From contig NC_088775.1 of assembly GCF_954871325.1 (NCBI RefSeq), positions 72,765,561 through 72,829,560 on the forward strand: a stretch of 64,000 nucleotides of DNA. The letters run 5' to 3'. Positions within the stretch are counted from its first letter, which is position 1. Every line of letters starts with the position of its first letter. This DNA comes from Gordionus sp. m RMFG-2023 (lineage: Eukaryota; Nematomorpha; Gordioida; Chordodea; Parachordodidae). Positions 37,185-49,879 of the stretch are shown piece by piece. Position numbers and translations under genes: made by a program. A model generated the notes under the pieces. The model ran no database searches. It worked only from the letters and a program-made list of their open reading frames with translations, and was not told where the DNA came from.

Positions 37185-37302
37185 TATTTTTTTTAAAAAA
37201 TTTTTTTAAATACCGTGGACACTATTTTATTTTTACATTAAAAAAGCTTATGTTATTTTTTTCTTCAAAATTTATTTTTTTATTATTTTGGACGCAGCCT
37301 TA

Positions 37303-40300
37303 TTAGAAATTAATAAATAATATTATAATTTTAATAATGGATAATTTTTTTTTATAAATTTTGATATGAACAATTTTTTTGACTGAATTTTATAAAATAT
37401 CTCAAGATAGAAATTATGCGCCCGGCTCTGATTTGAGAAAATAATTTATTTTCAAACCAGGCCTGGGATTTTTACTTTTGACAGATATACAGTCTGACCC
37501 AGAATTTCTAAAATTAGGTATTTTTAATCATTTTAGCTGTATTTTGCATTTATGATTTAATCGGTTCCACTGGATTTTTATCTTGTCATTTTTTGGCATG
37601 TTCCTAACCAGATAGATATACAAATCTCTGCTAAATTGAAATTTTATTTTTTATAGGCTGCATTAAGTATAAAAAGACAATCTGATATCGGTTATACAGT
37701 TAATACTGCAATATTAAGAATAGATGCTTTATTTTACAAGAATACCCTTATTTTTTTATATACCTTCAACTCATCTAAAAAAAATTCCCTATCTCTATAG
37801 GGTCTATTTCTAATCATGATTATTGGATCCCCTAACCTATTTTTCAAATTATTAATTTTGCGGGCACCTGAATGCTAATATAAACTTGTATAAAATAGGA
37901 TCTATTTTCACATTTAAGTTTTTTGAGTAAATTTATTAACTTATTTCTATTTTTGTTAAATGCGGTTTTTTCTTGTCAGTTTTTTCTAAATCCAAATATT
38001 TAAAAATGTATCACAAGGGTAGAATTTTATCTCATTACTTTAATGTAATCGTGCTTGACTTTTATTATACTTTATATTATTATTTTAACTAATTTTTTAA
38101 AATATATTCTCTTATATCTACCTTGAGGCTTCTCACATTTGAATAATATTTTAATAAGTTATTCAACATATCTACTTTATTATTATGCAATGATATCATG
38201 TATAATAAATACAACCCTCTTTATTTTAATTTAAAGCATTATTATTTTTTAAAAAATCCAGAAATTTTTTAATTGCTTTATCATGTGATTTAGCACTATT
38301 ATTATAGCTAATTACGAAATATTTATTTAAAATTAGCAATGATAAAACAGCTGATCATATTCTGATGATTAGATAAATTATACCATTCATAGCACATCGA
38401 TTAATAAAAATATTTAATCTCAAAAAATTGGGTTAATCACAATTTAATTTTCGTACATTTAGTTATCATTGTGTATGATGTATTTTTCAATTTTAGCATT
38501 TATAATGTTTTTCATATAATTTTTCATAAATGTTAAATCATTAGTCAACCGAAGAAAAAGGATACAAAAATTTTAAGAGTATCATATATCGAGAGTAAAT
38601 TATCAATGGACAAAATGCACGGAAGTCTTATGCACAAAATTTATCCTAATATTCCCATGGACACTATATAAAACTCACTAAAAGTTCATGAACATGTTCA
38701 ACGAACTAAAATTCTAATGGACAAATATGTTCAACGAATTAAAGTCTTATGGATAAAATGTTTCCAACTAACTTTTATTCCTTTGGACAAAATAAAATGA
38801 ACTAAAAGTTTTACATTATTAAAATATTAACGACAATTTTTCTAATAAATTTTTTTTCTATAATAACCAACCCTTAAAATAAATGAAGCAATATTGTATT
38901 TTTCATAGTCGGGAGGGGAAATTCGGTAATATTAAACTTTTTTTAATTTAAATAATAGAAATTTAATCAGTTAGTCACTTTTTAAGATTGATAATTAAAT
39001 TAATGTTGAATGTTTTAGCTTTCATTACGCCTTCCATATATAAGATATCAGTTAAAGAAATGTAAGAACTTATTGTCAGGCGAGAATTTACATGGAACAA
39101 AAATAGTCAGCACTAATGGTTCTCATGTGCGTTTAAATTTTTACCACGAAGCTCTAAACATTTTTAAGATTTAAAGAGGACGAAATGATTATTTATCACA
39201 AATATTAAAACTCTAGAACGACCAAACTAATTTTATACAAATTATGATTTAAAACTTTGATGCACATAAAATCGATTCAAAAAAATCAAAGTGCGCAATC
39301 TATTTTAAATCAAAACTTATAAATTCTTCGAAAGTTTTTGTCAAAATTCGGGGAAAACTCGTGAAGTCCTCTACCAAGGATCGCTTTGATTAACTATTGT
39401 TTCAGAGTAGAATTCTCCTTCTCATTTTTGTTTTTTAGAAATATATATTGCCCTTTTTGGCTTTATTACATTTATATTTTTATCATATAATTGTCTTATT
39501 TTCATTTAAATTTAGGTTTATATTGGCTGTCATATTAACTCTCTCTCTTGTCTTTTATTTTATAATAACATACATTGGTTATCATCAGTAAATATGGGAA
39601 ATCATCTTCTTTGGTGCTGAACTGCAACATTTTTTTTTACCTTTTATAATTTTTAGAACATCAACACTTGTTTATCTATCAAAATAGATACGATGTGCAT
39701 ATTCACTTAAATTTTTTTATCAACTTTACCCAATTTTTTTACTATATTATTTTTATCTTTATAAAACGAAATTCCTTCTCGGATAAATTCTAAGTTTATT
39801 GCCACTTTTATGGGCTTAGTTTGTTATGAAAGGTCTACTTTAGAAGGCAATTTGACTCATTTATGGCTAAAAAAAATCCAGGTTAAAAATTCAAGGGTGT
39901 AAGAATTATATTCATGAAGGGAGAATTTTATAGTTTATCATAATCTATTTAATAATCACGTCTAGGTATGCGAGAGTTGTCATTGGTATGTATATTTGAA
40001 AGTAGCTACCCAAATAGATCGAGTGGCTTTAAGTGTTACATGAAAATATTATTAAAATCTTCAGTTAGCTCCAGTCATCTCTGTAACTTGGTAATTTTTT
40101 AAGACCATCAATATATTTTCCAAGGAAAATATTTATTATATAATTTTATATTATGGTATAAGAATTTTCTTGAATCTGAGTGGCAAATAGTGTGATGATA
40201 AACCAGGTAATCATACATCTCATTTAATAAAAAAAAGCTGAAAATTTTAAAAGGTGAGTTATCTTCTCCTAAATTTTGCGGACCATAGATTTTATTAATA

Positions 40301-41068
40301 AAGGGCTGAGGTGGCTGGAAAATTAATTTTTTATCTTTCTTTCAAAATGGTCCAAAATAATTATTGATAGTATATTCAGAATCATTTTCTGAATCAAAAT
40401 CTTGTGTTAAATTAATAATTGGGATAGGAAGAAAGGAAGTATCCTCTGAGTCAAAAGAATTCTTATCTTAGTTAAATAAGATAGTGAATTTATTAGAACA
40501 AATCTACCATCTATATTTCTTCACAAAATATAATAAACTAAATATTATACAAAATTGATAATAATTAAAAGTTGCACATTACTAGATACAGAGCGCGACC
40601 TTATTTTTATAATAATATTTTTAAATAATACATTTTATATTTATTATCATAAAGAAAAAATGTTTGCTACATTCTTTGAATGTGAATAATGTGTTAAAAT
40701 AAAATTATGCTTTTTAGCGGTCGCACTTCCGTTTCTACAGAAAATTACCGTTTATATTTATAGATATCTTTTTAAATGATCATGTTTAATAGTTTTCAAA
40801 GCTTAAAAAATATTTTTTAGTAATTTTATATTGTCAGGAAATTTAGCGTTAATAGCAAATTTCTATCTTTTGTTATCTCCAGGTCATTTTGTTCAGTCCT
40901 TGGGACATTAAGTCATAGCATTTACACTATAGTGATTAAAATTCTGAAATGAATCAAATTTAGGAGATCAGCCCCCTTTTAAAAAAATCCAGTCAGCCTC
41001 TTTAGGGCTCTGAAAACTTGGCCTATAATCGATTAATTAATTTAACAAATATATTTTAATTTTTTTAG
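37303..41068. other. no gene recognised; short degenerate repeats
   Basis: AT-rich intronic sequence. A hAT-like MITE remnant is possible at about 37420-37632 (gcgcccggctctg ... aatctctgc). Around 38590-38830 a degenerate unit of about 35-40 bp (gttcaacgaactaaaattctaatggacaaa and variants) recurs four to six times. No coding sequence was seen. Confidence 0.45.
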
Positions 41069-41361
41069 GACCAACAAACACTCATATGCCCTTTCGGTGA
41101 CGTATTACTAAATCCCGGTGACAATGATGACACACACGATATTAAAAATACCGGCCTGGATTTTAACATTGTAAATGAAATAAATACCACCATTATTATT
41201 TCAAAAGAAAATGTTAAGGGCAAATCGAACGCAACATATTCAAATGTTTCCGAAAATGACGAACCCAGCCACAGGAATATGCTGTTGTCCCGAACAAATT
41301 TATACATAAAAGGTCTCTCCAAGATTACGACCGATAAGGATTTGCTAGATTTGTGCCATAG
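41069..41361 (+). CDS. exon 2: linker and first half of RRM1
   Basis: The acceptor is a T-rich run ending ttttttag. The exon starts DQQTLICPFGDV, runs through a polar, acidic stretch, and ends with RTNLYIKGLSKITTDKDL, the first strand, RNP2 motif and first helix of an RRM. The last two bases (AG) complete an Arg codon with the first base of the next exon. The sequence NLYIKGLs-ttdkDLldLC is specific to the RBMS/shepard RRM1. Phase 0 at the start and phase 2 at the end. It is the best evidence that the gene begins well upstream of the RRM exons at 49.8-53.2 kb. Confidence 0.92.
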
Positions 41362-41952
41362 GTAGAAATATTTTTGTATTGTATAATAACACATTTAGAG
41401 GGCGTTTTATAAGACCACCTTTTACACTATTATCATTTTTATGATAGGTGGTATAACATTTACTGCTAGTCCTCCAAAGCCACTGGTACGAGTCCCTTTA
41501 GAGGTCGCCCCTCATTTTAATTCTATTCTATAGTTACATTACAGGGTGGGTTTTAAGCCTATTGAGCCCTCTCAACAGCCTAATTTTAAACGTGATAAAG
41601 TATTTATTTTTAAAACTTATCTTTACAATACAATATCTGGATATCAACAAATAAAATTATTCAATTTATTAATATTTAATAGATTATAAAATAAATTGTA
41701 CAAGATAAAATCTCAATATTAATTTTATATAATTTTCAAAATTAGAAGATATAAATCTCTCAAATTCAATTCTAAATATTCACATTCATTTACATTTAAT
41801 GAACTTTAAAAAATCCTATAATAATTTACATTATATTTTATTCAAATAGGTATTCTCTTATTTATTATAAATTTATATCCTTTAGACATGGTATTGCAAT
41901 TTTATACATGCCAAGCCAATCTTATTATGTATAATAATTTTTTTCAAGGGTA

Positions 41953-43708
41953 CGTTTGCCCATCACTTCCAAGCTCAACCTTATTTCCTATGTAGTTCAT
42001 AGGCCTTCTCATTGTGTGCCCATACCACCTAGGTCTGTTTACCATTAACTTAGTCTTAATGGGCACTACCTTTAAACTACTTAGTATTCTTGTACTGCGC
42101 ACTTTAACCTTTCTTGTTACCCCAGCAATTATTCTCAGCATTCTCATCTCCATAGTTTGTAGACTTCTCTCGTCTTATTCTTTGGTTGGCTATGTGTCCG
42201 AACTATATAGAATAGTTGGTTGTACTATGGAACTGTAAATTTTTCCCTTTAATTTGTGTGGGATTCTTTTATCAAATAGCACTCCAGATAAAGATCTCCA
42301 CTTTAACCACCCTTGATTAATTTTACTCTTTATCTCTTTTTCTATTGTGCCGTTTGTTTGTATAGTGGAGCCCAAATATTTGCAGCTTTCAATTGCCGAT
42401 ATCTGCCATTCATTTATATCAATACTCTCTGTTTCATCTCCTCCTATCACCATATACCCCGTCTTTTCTCTATTTACTTTTAGCCGTGCTTTTCTAGGAT
42501 ATTTATCCAACTCACTAATCTTTCTTTCATTTCATCCTTGGATTCGGCAAGTATCACAATATCATCTGCAAATATCATATTCCACGGGACTGTTTGAGGT
42601 ATAGACTGTGCTAATACATCTATTACTGTAATGAAGAGAAGTGGGCTGAGAGCCGACCCTTGATGAACTCCTTCGGCTATTGTGAAGTACCTGTTGTGCT
42701 ACGGACCATTGTTGTATGGCCCATATACATATCTTGTATTATTCTTATATATTTTTCGGACCTTTTTGTGGCGTAGCGCCCACCAGATAAGTTTTCTTGA
42801 GATTATATCGAAGGCCTTTTCTAGATCGAGAAATACAATGTGTAGCTTTTTGTTCTTTTCCCTGTATTTTTCACTCATTTGCCTAATTGCGTGGATAGCA
42901 TCAGTTGTTGATCTTCCAGGCATAAAGCCAAACTGAGTCTCTCCTATTTCGATTATGTCTCTTAATCTTTTTTCTATTATTTTTTTGTAAATTTTAGACA
43001 GTTTGACATTAGTTTTATGCCCCTGTAATTTTGACAATTGTGTGGATCCCCTTTATTTTTGAAGATAGGAACTAGATAGCTCTGCCTCCATTTTTGGGGA
43101 ACCTCTTCATTTCCAAGTATTTTATTGTATAGATTTGTAAGGAAATGTATTCCATCATCTCCTAGTGCTTTAAGGCTTTCTATTGGAATATCATCTGGAT
43201 CCCTAGCTTTGTTGTTTTTCATATGCTTGAGGCATGTGATTATTTCTTGTTCTGTTATTGGTTGTACAAGGTTTTGATATGGGGAGTGTTCATCTAGATG
43301 TAGTATGTGGGGATTAAAGTTGAGAAGCTTCTAAAAATATTCCTTCCATCTATTCATTATTTCTTTTTCCTTTATCATCAATTTCCCATCTTTATTTTTG
43401 ATTACTTTCGGAGCTCCGTTTATGTCCCTAGAGTTCTTTTCTCGCTGTTTGGATCTGTATATTTTATTTTGCCTTTCTTTGGTATGTAGTTCTTCATACA
43501 TGTCATCGTATGCCATAGCTTTGGCCCTAGCCACCGCCTTTGTAGCTATTCTCTTGAATTTTTGTAATTTGTCTTGTCATCTGGGTTTTTGGATTTGTAC
43601 CATATTTTATATAGGGCTTTTTTCTCCTTTATAGTGGTTTGTACCTCTTCATTCCACCACCATAGTTCTTTGTATGATTTGTTGCCTCCCCTTGTCAAGC
43701 CTAGTGTT
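41953..43708 (-). mobile_element. RTE-clade LINE, 5'-truncated and broken
   Basis: On the minus strand, from 43700 leftward: KELWWWNEEVQTTIKEKKAL (linker after the endonuclease), YEELHTKERQNKIYR, SRDINGAPKVIKNKDG, RWKEYF, PIFKNKGD, NYRGIKLMS, IEKRLR, QFGFMPGRSTTDAI, catalytic FLDLEKAFD (about 42810), FADDI (about 42565), KTGYMVIGGDET, CKYLGSTIQ, and the end MLRIIAGVTRK with WYGHTMRRP. This string is the RTE reverse transcriptase in full, but frameshifts split it into several pieces and the endonuclease is missing. TTTCAAGGGTA occurs just outside both ends (about 41943 and 43710), a possible target duplication. Confidence 0.9.
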
Positions 43709-44467
43709 TTCAAGGGTATAATAAATAGCGAATAATGAAAATTAAAAAAATTCGAACATCTTAAAAGTATAGATGTTCTTGAAATTGATATAACTGAATC
43801 TTCCTAAAAAAAATTTATATTAATCTTAAAATCCACTTTTTTATTTTTAATTTATATAAAATACTTGTTTAAAACACTTTTTTATTACAATATAAGTATT
43901 TCCTCGATTTTGAAAAGGGATTGTCCGAAAAATTTGTATTATAATTTTTTTTAGTTTTAAAAAATGGGAAGCTATTGCAATGCCATTTAAATGTTCTGTA
44001 TAATTTTAATTTAGTTAATAAACTATTATTAAAAAGGTTAAGCTTGGTTAAAGATAATTTTACGGAAATTTAAATTTGTAATTTAAGATTTCATTTTAAT
44101 GGAAGCGGGGTTTATATTCTTTTCATGTAAATTTTATTTTTTCTTCATTAATTAATTTAACAATATATTTTTATCTATTTTACGTAAAATGACGGGTGAA
44201 TTAGAAATTTTCCCATTTTATGAGGTATGAGGACCAAAAATTTAGTTATATTTTGTGATAGGTGATTCCTAAATTTTCCATTATTTAAAAAAACGTCAAT
44301 AAGTATATTAGTACCTTAAATATGAACAGATTATTGTATGGGGCAATAATAAATCGTCCACAAGCTATGCATTAAAATAAGGTATTCAAAACCATCATCT
44401 AACAATATTTTACTTCTCCGTTTAATGCCAGCCTCTTATTTTTTCCCCCATTTTTGATGGTCCTGAG

Positions 44468-45460
44468 CAGAGTTGTTAACGCTCCTTTTTAAAAGTAGCT
44501 AGCTCCCGCTCCTACCTTCTCAAGAGGAGCTATTTTTAAAAGGAGCTAGCTACCGCTCCAAGTAATGGAGTGCCACTCCTTAACCGCTCCTTTTTCATTT
44601 TTTTAGAAGGTATACTAAACAAAATCATATTTTTATATCAAAAAGCTTTATTTATATTAAAATGATATATCAAAATATTTATAACCTTTTATTAGCATTT
44701 AAAAGTAATAAATTTTCTAAATTAGAATCTAGCAAACATCCACTTTTCTCCCCTAAAATCTTTTTTACAATACTAAATAGGCACTCATCAGGAGCACTAG
44801 AGGGAAGCGAGGTATTGTATTTTATAAAGATATTTTTTAATTAAGGGAATTTCTCAAAAATAGTAATTTTGGTATCATTTAAAAAATATTTATACAATAT
44901 ATTATCTTCCTGATGATCAATTTCATGGAACACAAAAAAATCTTCCAAATCATTTTGTATTTAAAAGAAAGATTTTTTACTTTAGATGCTTTTTAAATTG
45001 AAGCTGCTCACTTTTGTAAATTAAATAGTTTTATTTAAACACAAAAGTCATTTTGCCCTTAAATTTGTTTGATCATTTAGACTAACATCTTTTAGAAGTT
45101 TGAAATATTTTTTGTATGATGGAAATGGAAATTCGATTTCTTCATCTATGATCTCTAAATCCATAATATCTAAAACTACTTTATGTAATATATTTATAAA
45201 ATGAATATTAATATGACTTATAAGATTTTCCAAAAAATTTTCAATATAAAAAGGAAAAACTTGATGTTTAATATTTAAAATGATTAGATGAAAAACCAAT
45301 ATAAAACTCGGCTAAACATTTAATAATGGATAAATTTAAATAAAATAAAATTTCATTTTTATTGAATTTTAATTAACAAATATTATTAATATTTATAAAA
45401 TAATTTAATTCATACAATTAAATTTAAACCAGCCCTAAAAAGACCTAGCTCCCGCTCCCA
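44468..45460 (-). mobile_element. hAT transposon remnant
   Basis: The left end is CAGAGTTGTTAACGCTCC, followed by repeated AGGAGCTAGCTACCGCTCC-type blocks. Similar blocks (GACCTAGCTCCCGCTCC) reappear inverted in position near 45440-45460, but the final end is lost. On the minus strand, frames near 44730-44830 give LPSSAPDECLFSIVKKILGE, the hAT C-terminal signature. An 83-codon open stretch upstream (45048-45299) fits the rest of the transposase C-terminal half. Truncated and broken. Confidence 0.75.
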
Positions 45461-45499
45461 TTCCTCAATTTTACCAGATGTTTTTGAAAAAATTCCACG

Positions 45500-45805
45500 T
45501 GGGCCTTCCCTCTAGGTCCTGATTATTCTACTTCCGTCAAGGTGCATCCCTTTACCCAGTCATCTTTTTTCTTACGTTTCACGTGCCCAAACCATCTTAG
45601 TATATTTCTTCGCATTGCCACTTCAATCACATTTCTATACTCATTCTTGCTCATAATTCCTTGCTAGTTTTTCTCTCTCAGAGATGCCCCACACATCCAT
45701 CTGATCATCCTCATCTCTGTTCTTTCCAATTTGGCTTCGTGGGTCGCTTTCATTGCCCATGTTTCGCCGCCATAAACTAAACAACTCCACAGCTTACGAG
45801 ACTTT
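45500..45805 (-). pseudogene. 3' fragment of a second RTE-like LINE
   Basis: The minus strand reads LVYGGETWAMKATHEAKLER, TEMRMIRWMCGASLREK, a stop, then GIMSKNEYRNVIEVAMRRN, ILRWFGHVKRKKDDWVKGCT. This is the conserved C-terminal end of RTE-type LINE proteins. It differs from the copy at 41953-43708, so it is a separate insertion. Only about 100 residues remain. Confidence 0.85.
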
Positions 45806-47289
45806 CCCCTTTAACTTCAGAGACGTTTTTTAAATCTATCAATATTTTACAAATAATGCAATAAAATATTTTAGGTAAAAAGTCATGGAAAATTATTTAA
45901 CAAACAGCTAATATGAAAAACTTTTTATAAATCTATTTTATTCATTCAAATTTCATAATAAATAATTGATAATATTAAATACCAGCTGATAGCCTGTCAA
46001 TTAATTAGCTCTATTGATACCCATATCAATATTTAATGTTGATTAAAATATTACTGACGCCCCAATACCTAGACCCGACCAATTTATGCTAAAGTTAACA
46101 TTTTAGTCAAAAGTTATTTTAGTTATTTTTTATTTGATTCTCATACCATTTTTTGTATTAATCTGATGCCCCCCCCCCCAAAGATATAGATCCGCCAACT
46201 TAACGATAATTATAATACAATCAAAAAATATTTTAAATACCTTTTATTTGTTACCCATTATTTTAGTTTATATAATTTTGAATGTATATATTTTTAAATT
46301 TTTTTTCTTCCTATAATATAAGTTTTTATTTAATATATTTTTTTAAACGTTTTGAATATTTGAAATTGAAATAAAATTTTCTATATTTAATAGATAAATT
46401 CTTGCCGGGTGGACATTTCTTTTATTTCACAATTCGGGCCTGGGCCGTGTTTGAAAAATATTAGACTCGACGCGGATTACTAGATATTATATATCAGAAT
46501 TCTATGTAAAATATATTTTATCAGTAACACTTAAAATTTTTTTGTTTCTCATTCGCATAATCGCATAAATATTAAAACAATAAAATATCATTTAGGCTTT
46601 TAATAAATTTCCTATATCTTTAACAATATTTGGTCTTATAAAATTATTTATTAATGATATACTTAAAATACTTAAATAAAAATAAAACATCATTTTTTAT
46701 AGAATAAAAAAATACTTTATCACGTTATATATTCCTTTAAATTGAGTTATCGATAGGTTTAAGTTAGAAGTGATTGGTTAAAATGTATGTGCTGCGTCTT
46801 TGAGATAAGAGGGCGACTTAAATGGAATCTTAACGTCAATGGCCTGTTAGTTGGAATCGAGTTAACCCCCCTCACCTCCCTCATGGCTTTTAGAATTATT
46901 CCTAATCCCCTAATTTAGAATATTATGTTTTAATTATAAATTGATTGATTTGGTTATTTTTTTCTAGCCCGCCCACAAAATGTTTTTTTAGTCACCTTAA
47001 AATAAATTAACACCCCCGCCCATGGTTTAATTTTTTTTATCACTTGGCCTCTAATAAGTGCCACTATATTCATATTCATTATTCGAGAAATTCAGGCCCG
47101 AGTCTGTTTGTCGTATGAAGATTTTTCTACTTAGAGATTAAATAATAAGTGGACTGGTTAAATTTATAAAAGATTTAAATGTTTATTTTATTATTCAATA
47201 ATTACCAAATATATAAATTAAATCATTATAAAAAAATCTGTTGCTGTTGAGTTCTTGTTGGTTTGTCAACCCTGCACTATTCTAACCAT

Positions 47290-47830
47290 AATTATTTATC
47301 ACTTATTTTTAATATTTTACGTCTCCTTTCTCAAGAATTACCTCTTCAATTCTCTCAGGGATATTAAGGGAATGTTAGCTAATTTTTCTTCCATTTTAAT
47401 ATGATATTACTTTTCAAACTTTCTTTAGTATTTACATACCTAATTCTTTTTTAATTTTATATGCCATATGTTTTCAATAAGATCAAGGTCCGGACTAGAT
47501 GATGACCATTCTTAATTATATATTATTAAACCATCCTTTAATCGTCCTCACTGTATGACCCTACTCTGACGAAATAAAATTATCTTAGGCATCCTTAATT
47601 GGACTTATCTATACTTTTTTGATATTCATAAGCTTTTTGGTATTCCTAAACGTAATCCATCCAATTCTTCATAACCCGATAATTATCGGGTATTTCAAAC
47701 TCTTTTAAGCTCTAGATTGAACACCTCGCCTCCTCTTTATCTCTTTATAACCCTACCTGATATTCCAATATACACTTCACTTCGAATTATACCTAAAAAA
47801 TTAAATACTACATTATTCCAAATCTAATGA
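47290..47830 (-). pseudogene. Tc1-like transposase remnant
   Basis: Minus-strand frames contain GHTVRTIKGWFNN, then SPDLDLIENIWHIKLKK, then PERIEEVI. They match the Tc1/mariner sequence PKHT...W.SQSPDLNPIEN.WH and include the second catalytic aspartate of the DDE motif. Upstream sequence to about 47830 is more decayed. No terminal repeats were identified and there are several stops and frame changes. Confidence 0.7.
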
Positions 47831-48240
47831 GTCCATATTTGGTAATTAAATTCTTCAAAAATATTTTTAAAGCTCTAAAAATGGGATTATTAAATTTAAA
47901 AAAATGGTTTGTAGATGTTTGAAATAAATTAAAAAGTTCTAATGTTAAATGTTTTCAAATAATTTAATTATTTACGAAAAATTTATAATTATTTACGAAT
48001 ATTACAAATAATTCTAAATATTTGGTAATAATACGATTAATTTTATATATTGCTTTTTAGTCACAGCGGATCTTAAGATTGAAAAGGACAGTCACTATGT
48101 GTTTGTAAAGGATACTTATGATGGCCATTAACCGACGAATAATTTTTTTGGGGCACTTCGAATCATAATTCATCCTTCCAAATGACATTCCGCCATTCTT
48201 CTAATTTCGATGTCTGTGATTCTTTGCCCATTGAATAATT

Positions 48241-48629
48241 CGATAGAATAATGATATTTCTATTATTCATATTAGTCGACGAATAATTTTTTTTTACTTT
48301 GAAAATTCGAATCATAAATATGAAACCAAAAAATATTTAAAACAATTTATTTAGGTTACAAATGAATTATGGCGCAACTCAGTTGACAAATTAATAAGAA
48401 ATCAACTACGCTTTTGAAATATATTTTTTCGATCGAATAATGATATTTCTATTATTCATATTAGTCGACGAATAATTTTTTTTACTCGTATTCGATTTGA
48501 AAATTCGAATCATAAATATGAAACCAAAAAATATTTAAAACAATTTATTTGGGTCACAAATGAATTATGGCGCAACTCAGTTGACAAATTAATAAGAAAT
48601 CAACTACGCTTTTGAAATATATTTTTTCG
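48241..48629. repeat. tandem duplication of a 190-200 bp unit
   Basis: Copy one (48241-48430) and copy two (48431-48629) share cgaataatgatatttctattattc, attagtcgacgaataatttttt, and gaattatggcgcaactcagttgac in the same order with few changes. A partial older copy of the acgaataattttttt...cgaatcataa segment lies just upstream near 48130-48170. No coding sequence. Confidence 0.85.
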
Positions 48630-49202
48630 TTAGAATTATTTAGTTATTCCTATAGGTATATTATTAATTTACTGGAATATATTTTAAATAAAGTTTAACC
48701 AATTCATTTTTCAATTTATAATTTGTTATTATAAATTATTTGCTATGACAAACAAATTCGGGCCTACGCGATTATATTTTAATTTGAAACGTTTACAAGA
48801 TATTAACATATTTTTTTTTATTAAATACTTTTTATTTATTTTAAAAAAATGATAAAACACTAAAAAAATTAAAACAAGTATATAAAGATATATAAAATTA
48901 TTAAATAAAAATAAATATAACTAACAAAAATCGCGAATCCTTATTTCTTAAACAAAAACTTCAATTGGAAATTTTTAAACACAATTATACTTGTTTTTTA
49001 GGTACATATTCATTATTAAATTAAGCTCTTTTAAGAGCCTTCGATACTTAAAATATATATTTATTTTTATTTAGTAATTTTATATATTTTTATATACTTG
49101 TTTTAATTTTTTTATAACATATTTTTTAAGTAAAATAATTTACATGATTACAATAAAATTGAAATTTATTAGCATAGTGCTTTTCCTTTTTTTTTATTTC
49201 TT

Positions 49203-49452
49203 CAGAGACCTGCATACCCGGAACAAAAAATAATGACTTTCAAAATTCGGACCGGGATGATTAAATTGTAAAAAATAATTATAATAATTAATCAATGGGA
49301 AGATGTTGGAAAATCTATATTTTCAATTTTTTTTGAAACAATTTAATTGTTCGTCAAATTTTGAAGATAATGGAATTTTAAAAATTCTAAATAAAAATCT
49401 GAGCCAGACCAATCCAGGTGGCCCCTAAAATTTCAACCTCTGCAGGTCTCTG
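49203..49452. mobile_element. 250-bp hAT-like MITE
   Basis: CAGAGACCTGCA and its exact inverse TGCAGGTCTCTG bound a non-coding core with GC-rich subterminal patches (CCCGG, GGACCGGG). The ends resemble those at 57703-57955. The flanking 8-mers do not match well, so the target duplication has decayed. It sits in intron 2, about 370 bases before exon 3. Confidence 0.65.
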
Positions 49453-49820
49453 ATTTAAATAAATACAGCAAGAAAGTAGATTAAAAGTTGAAATTTAAAC
49501 TTTTTTATAATATTGATAATTCGTAAATATTCATATATTTATCGATATATTAGTCGCCGATTATTATTATTCGTATTAAATTAATGATAATGAGTTTATT
49601 TATTTATACTCATAAATTTTAAATCGCATTTGAATAAAGAATAATTTTTGAATAGGCCTAACTATAAGTAAAGAGAACATAAATAAAAACAGAAATTTTA
49701 TAAATGATTAAAGGTTTGTTGAGAATTAATTAATATTTAAAATTATAAGAGCTAAATTATAAATGGTAGATTTTGTCCTGTGAAACGTGATCAATTAAAT
49801 ATTTATAATCTTACTATTAG

Positions 49821-49879
49821 ATTCGGTAATATCATATCCACAAAAGCTATTTTAGACAAAGAAACAAATTTGTGCAAAG
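49821..49879 (+). CDS. exon 3: middle of RRM1
   Basis: A 59-bp exon between ttactattag and gtaaat. With the split Arg codon from exon 2 it encodes RFGNIISTKAILDKETNLCK, then half of a Gly codon. This is the second RRM strand and the loop leading to RNP1; ISTKAILDK.TN.CKG is nearly invariant in RBMS proteins. Too short to be noticed without homology. Confidence 0.95.

Larger units (their letters stand above)
25664..37300. mobile_element. candidate composite bounded by AGGCTGCGTCC ends
   Basis: AGGCTGCGTCCAAAAT at the left is exactly inverted at the right end (ATTTTGGACGCAGCCT). Both sides continue with A/T-rich subterminal sequence carrying a second GGACAC/GTGTCC motif. The end style is hAT-like, but no 8-bp target duplication survives. 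Everything between (LINE, long-TIR element, SINE, palindromic LINE fragment) would be later insertions. The alternative is two unrelated copies of the same MITE end. Confidence 0.5.
8370..41068 (+). other. intron 1 (predicted), 32.7 kb of nested transposons
   Basis: The predicted boundaries are GT at 8370 and AG at 41067-41068 after a T-rich tract. The interior contains at least ten separable mobile-element insertions, several inside one another, and no other host exon that I can recognise. The annotation depends on exon 1 belonging to this gene. If it does not, the stretch is an intergenic transposon cluster. About 8560-10100 and 10900-12340 are AT-rich with nothing recognisable. Confidence 0.55.
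41362..49820 (+). other. intron 2, 8.5 kb, transposon-rich
   Basis: The donor is gtagaa and the acceptor tactattag. It contains an RTE LINE, a hAT remnant, a second RTE fragment, a Tc1-like remnant, a 190-200 bp tandem pair and a MITE. Stretches 41362-41940, 43725-44460 and 45850-47270 show nothing coding; C runs lie at 46169-46179, and at about 46430-46480 there is a truncated copy of the MITE end seen at 21687. Confidence 0.85.

Noticed and set aside
41065-41394. Minus-strand frame of 109 codons
   Set aside because: Antisense shadow of host exon 2.
42014-43634. Plus-strand frames of 60-85 codons
   Set aside because: Antisense shadows of the RTE LINE.
48241-48629. CRISPR-like direct repeats
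   Set aside because: Two long contiguous copies with no short repeat-spacer alternation; a plain tandem duplication.
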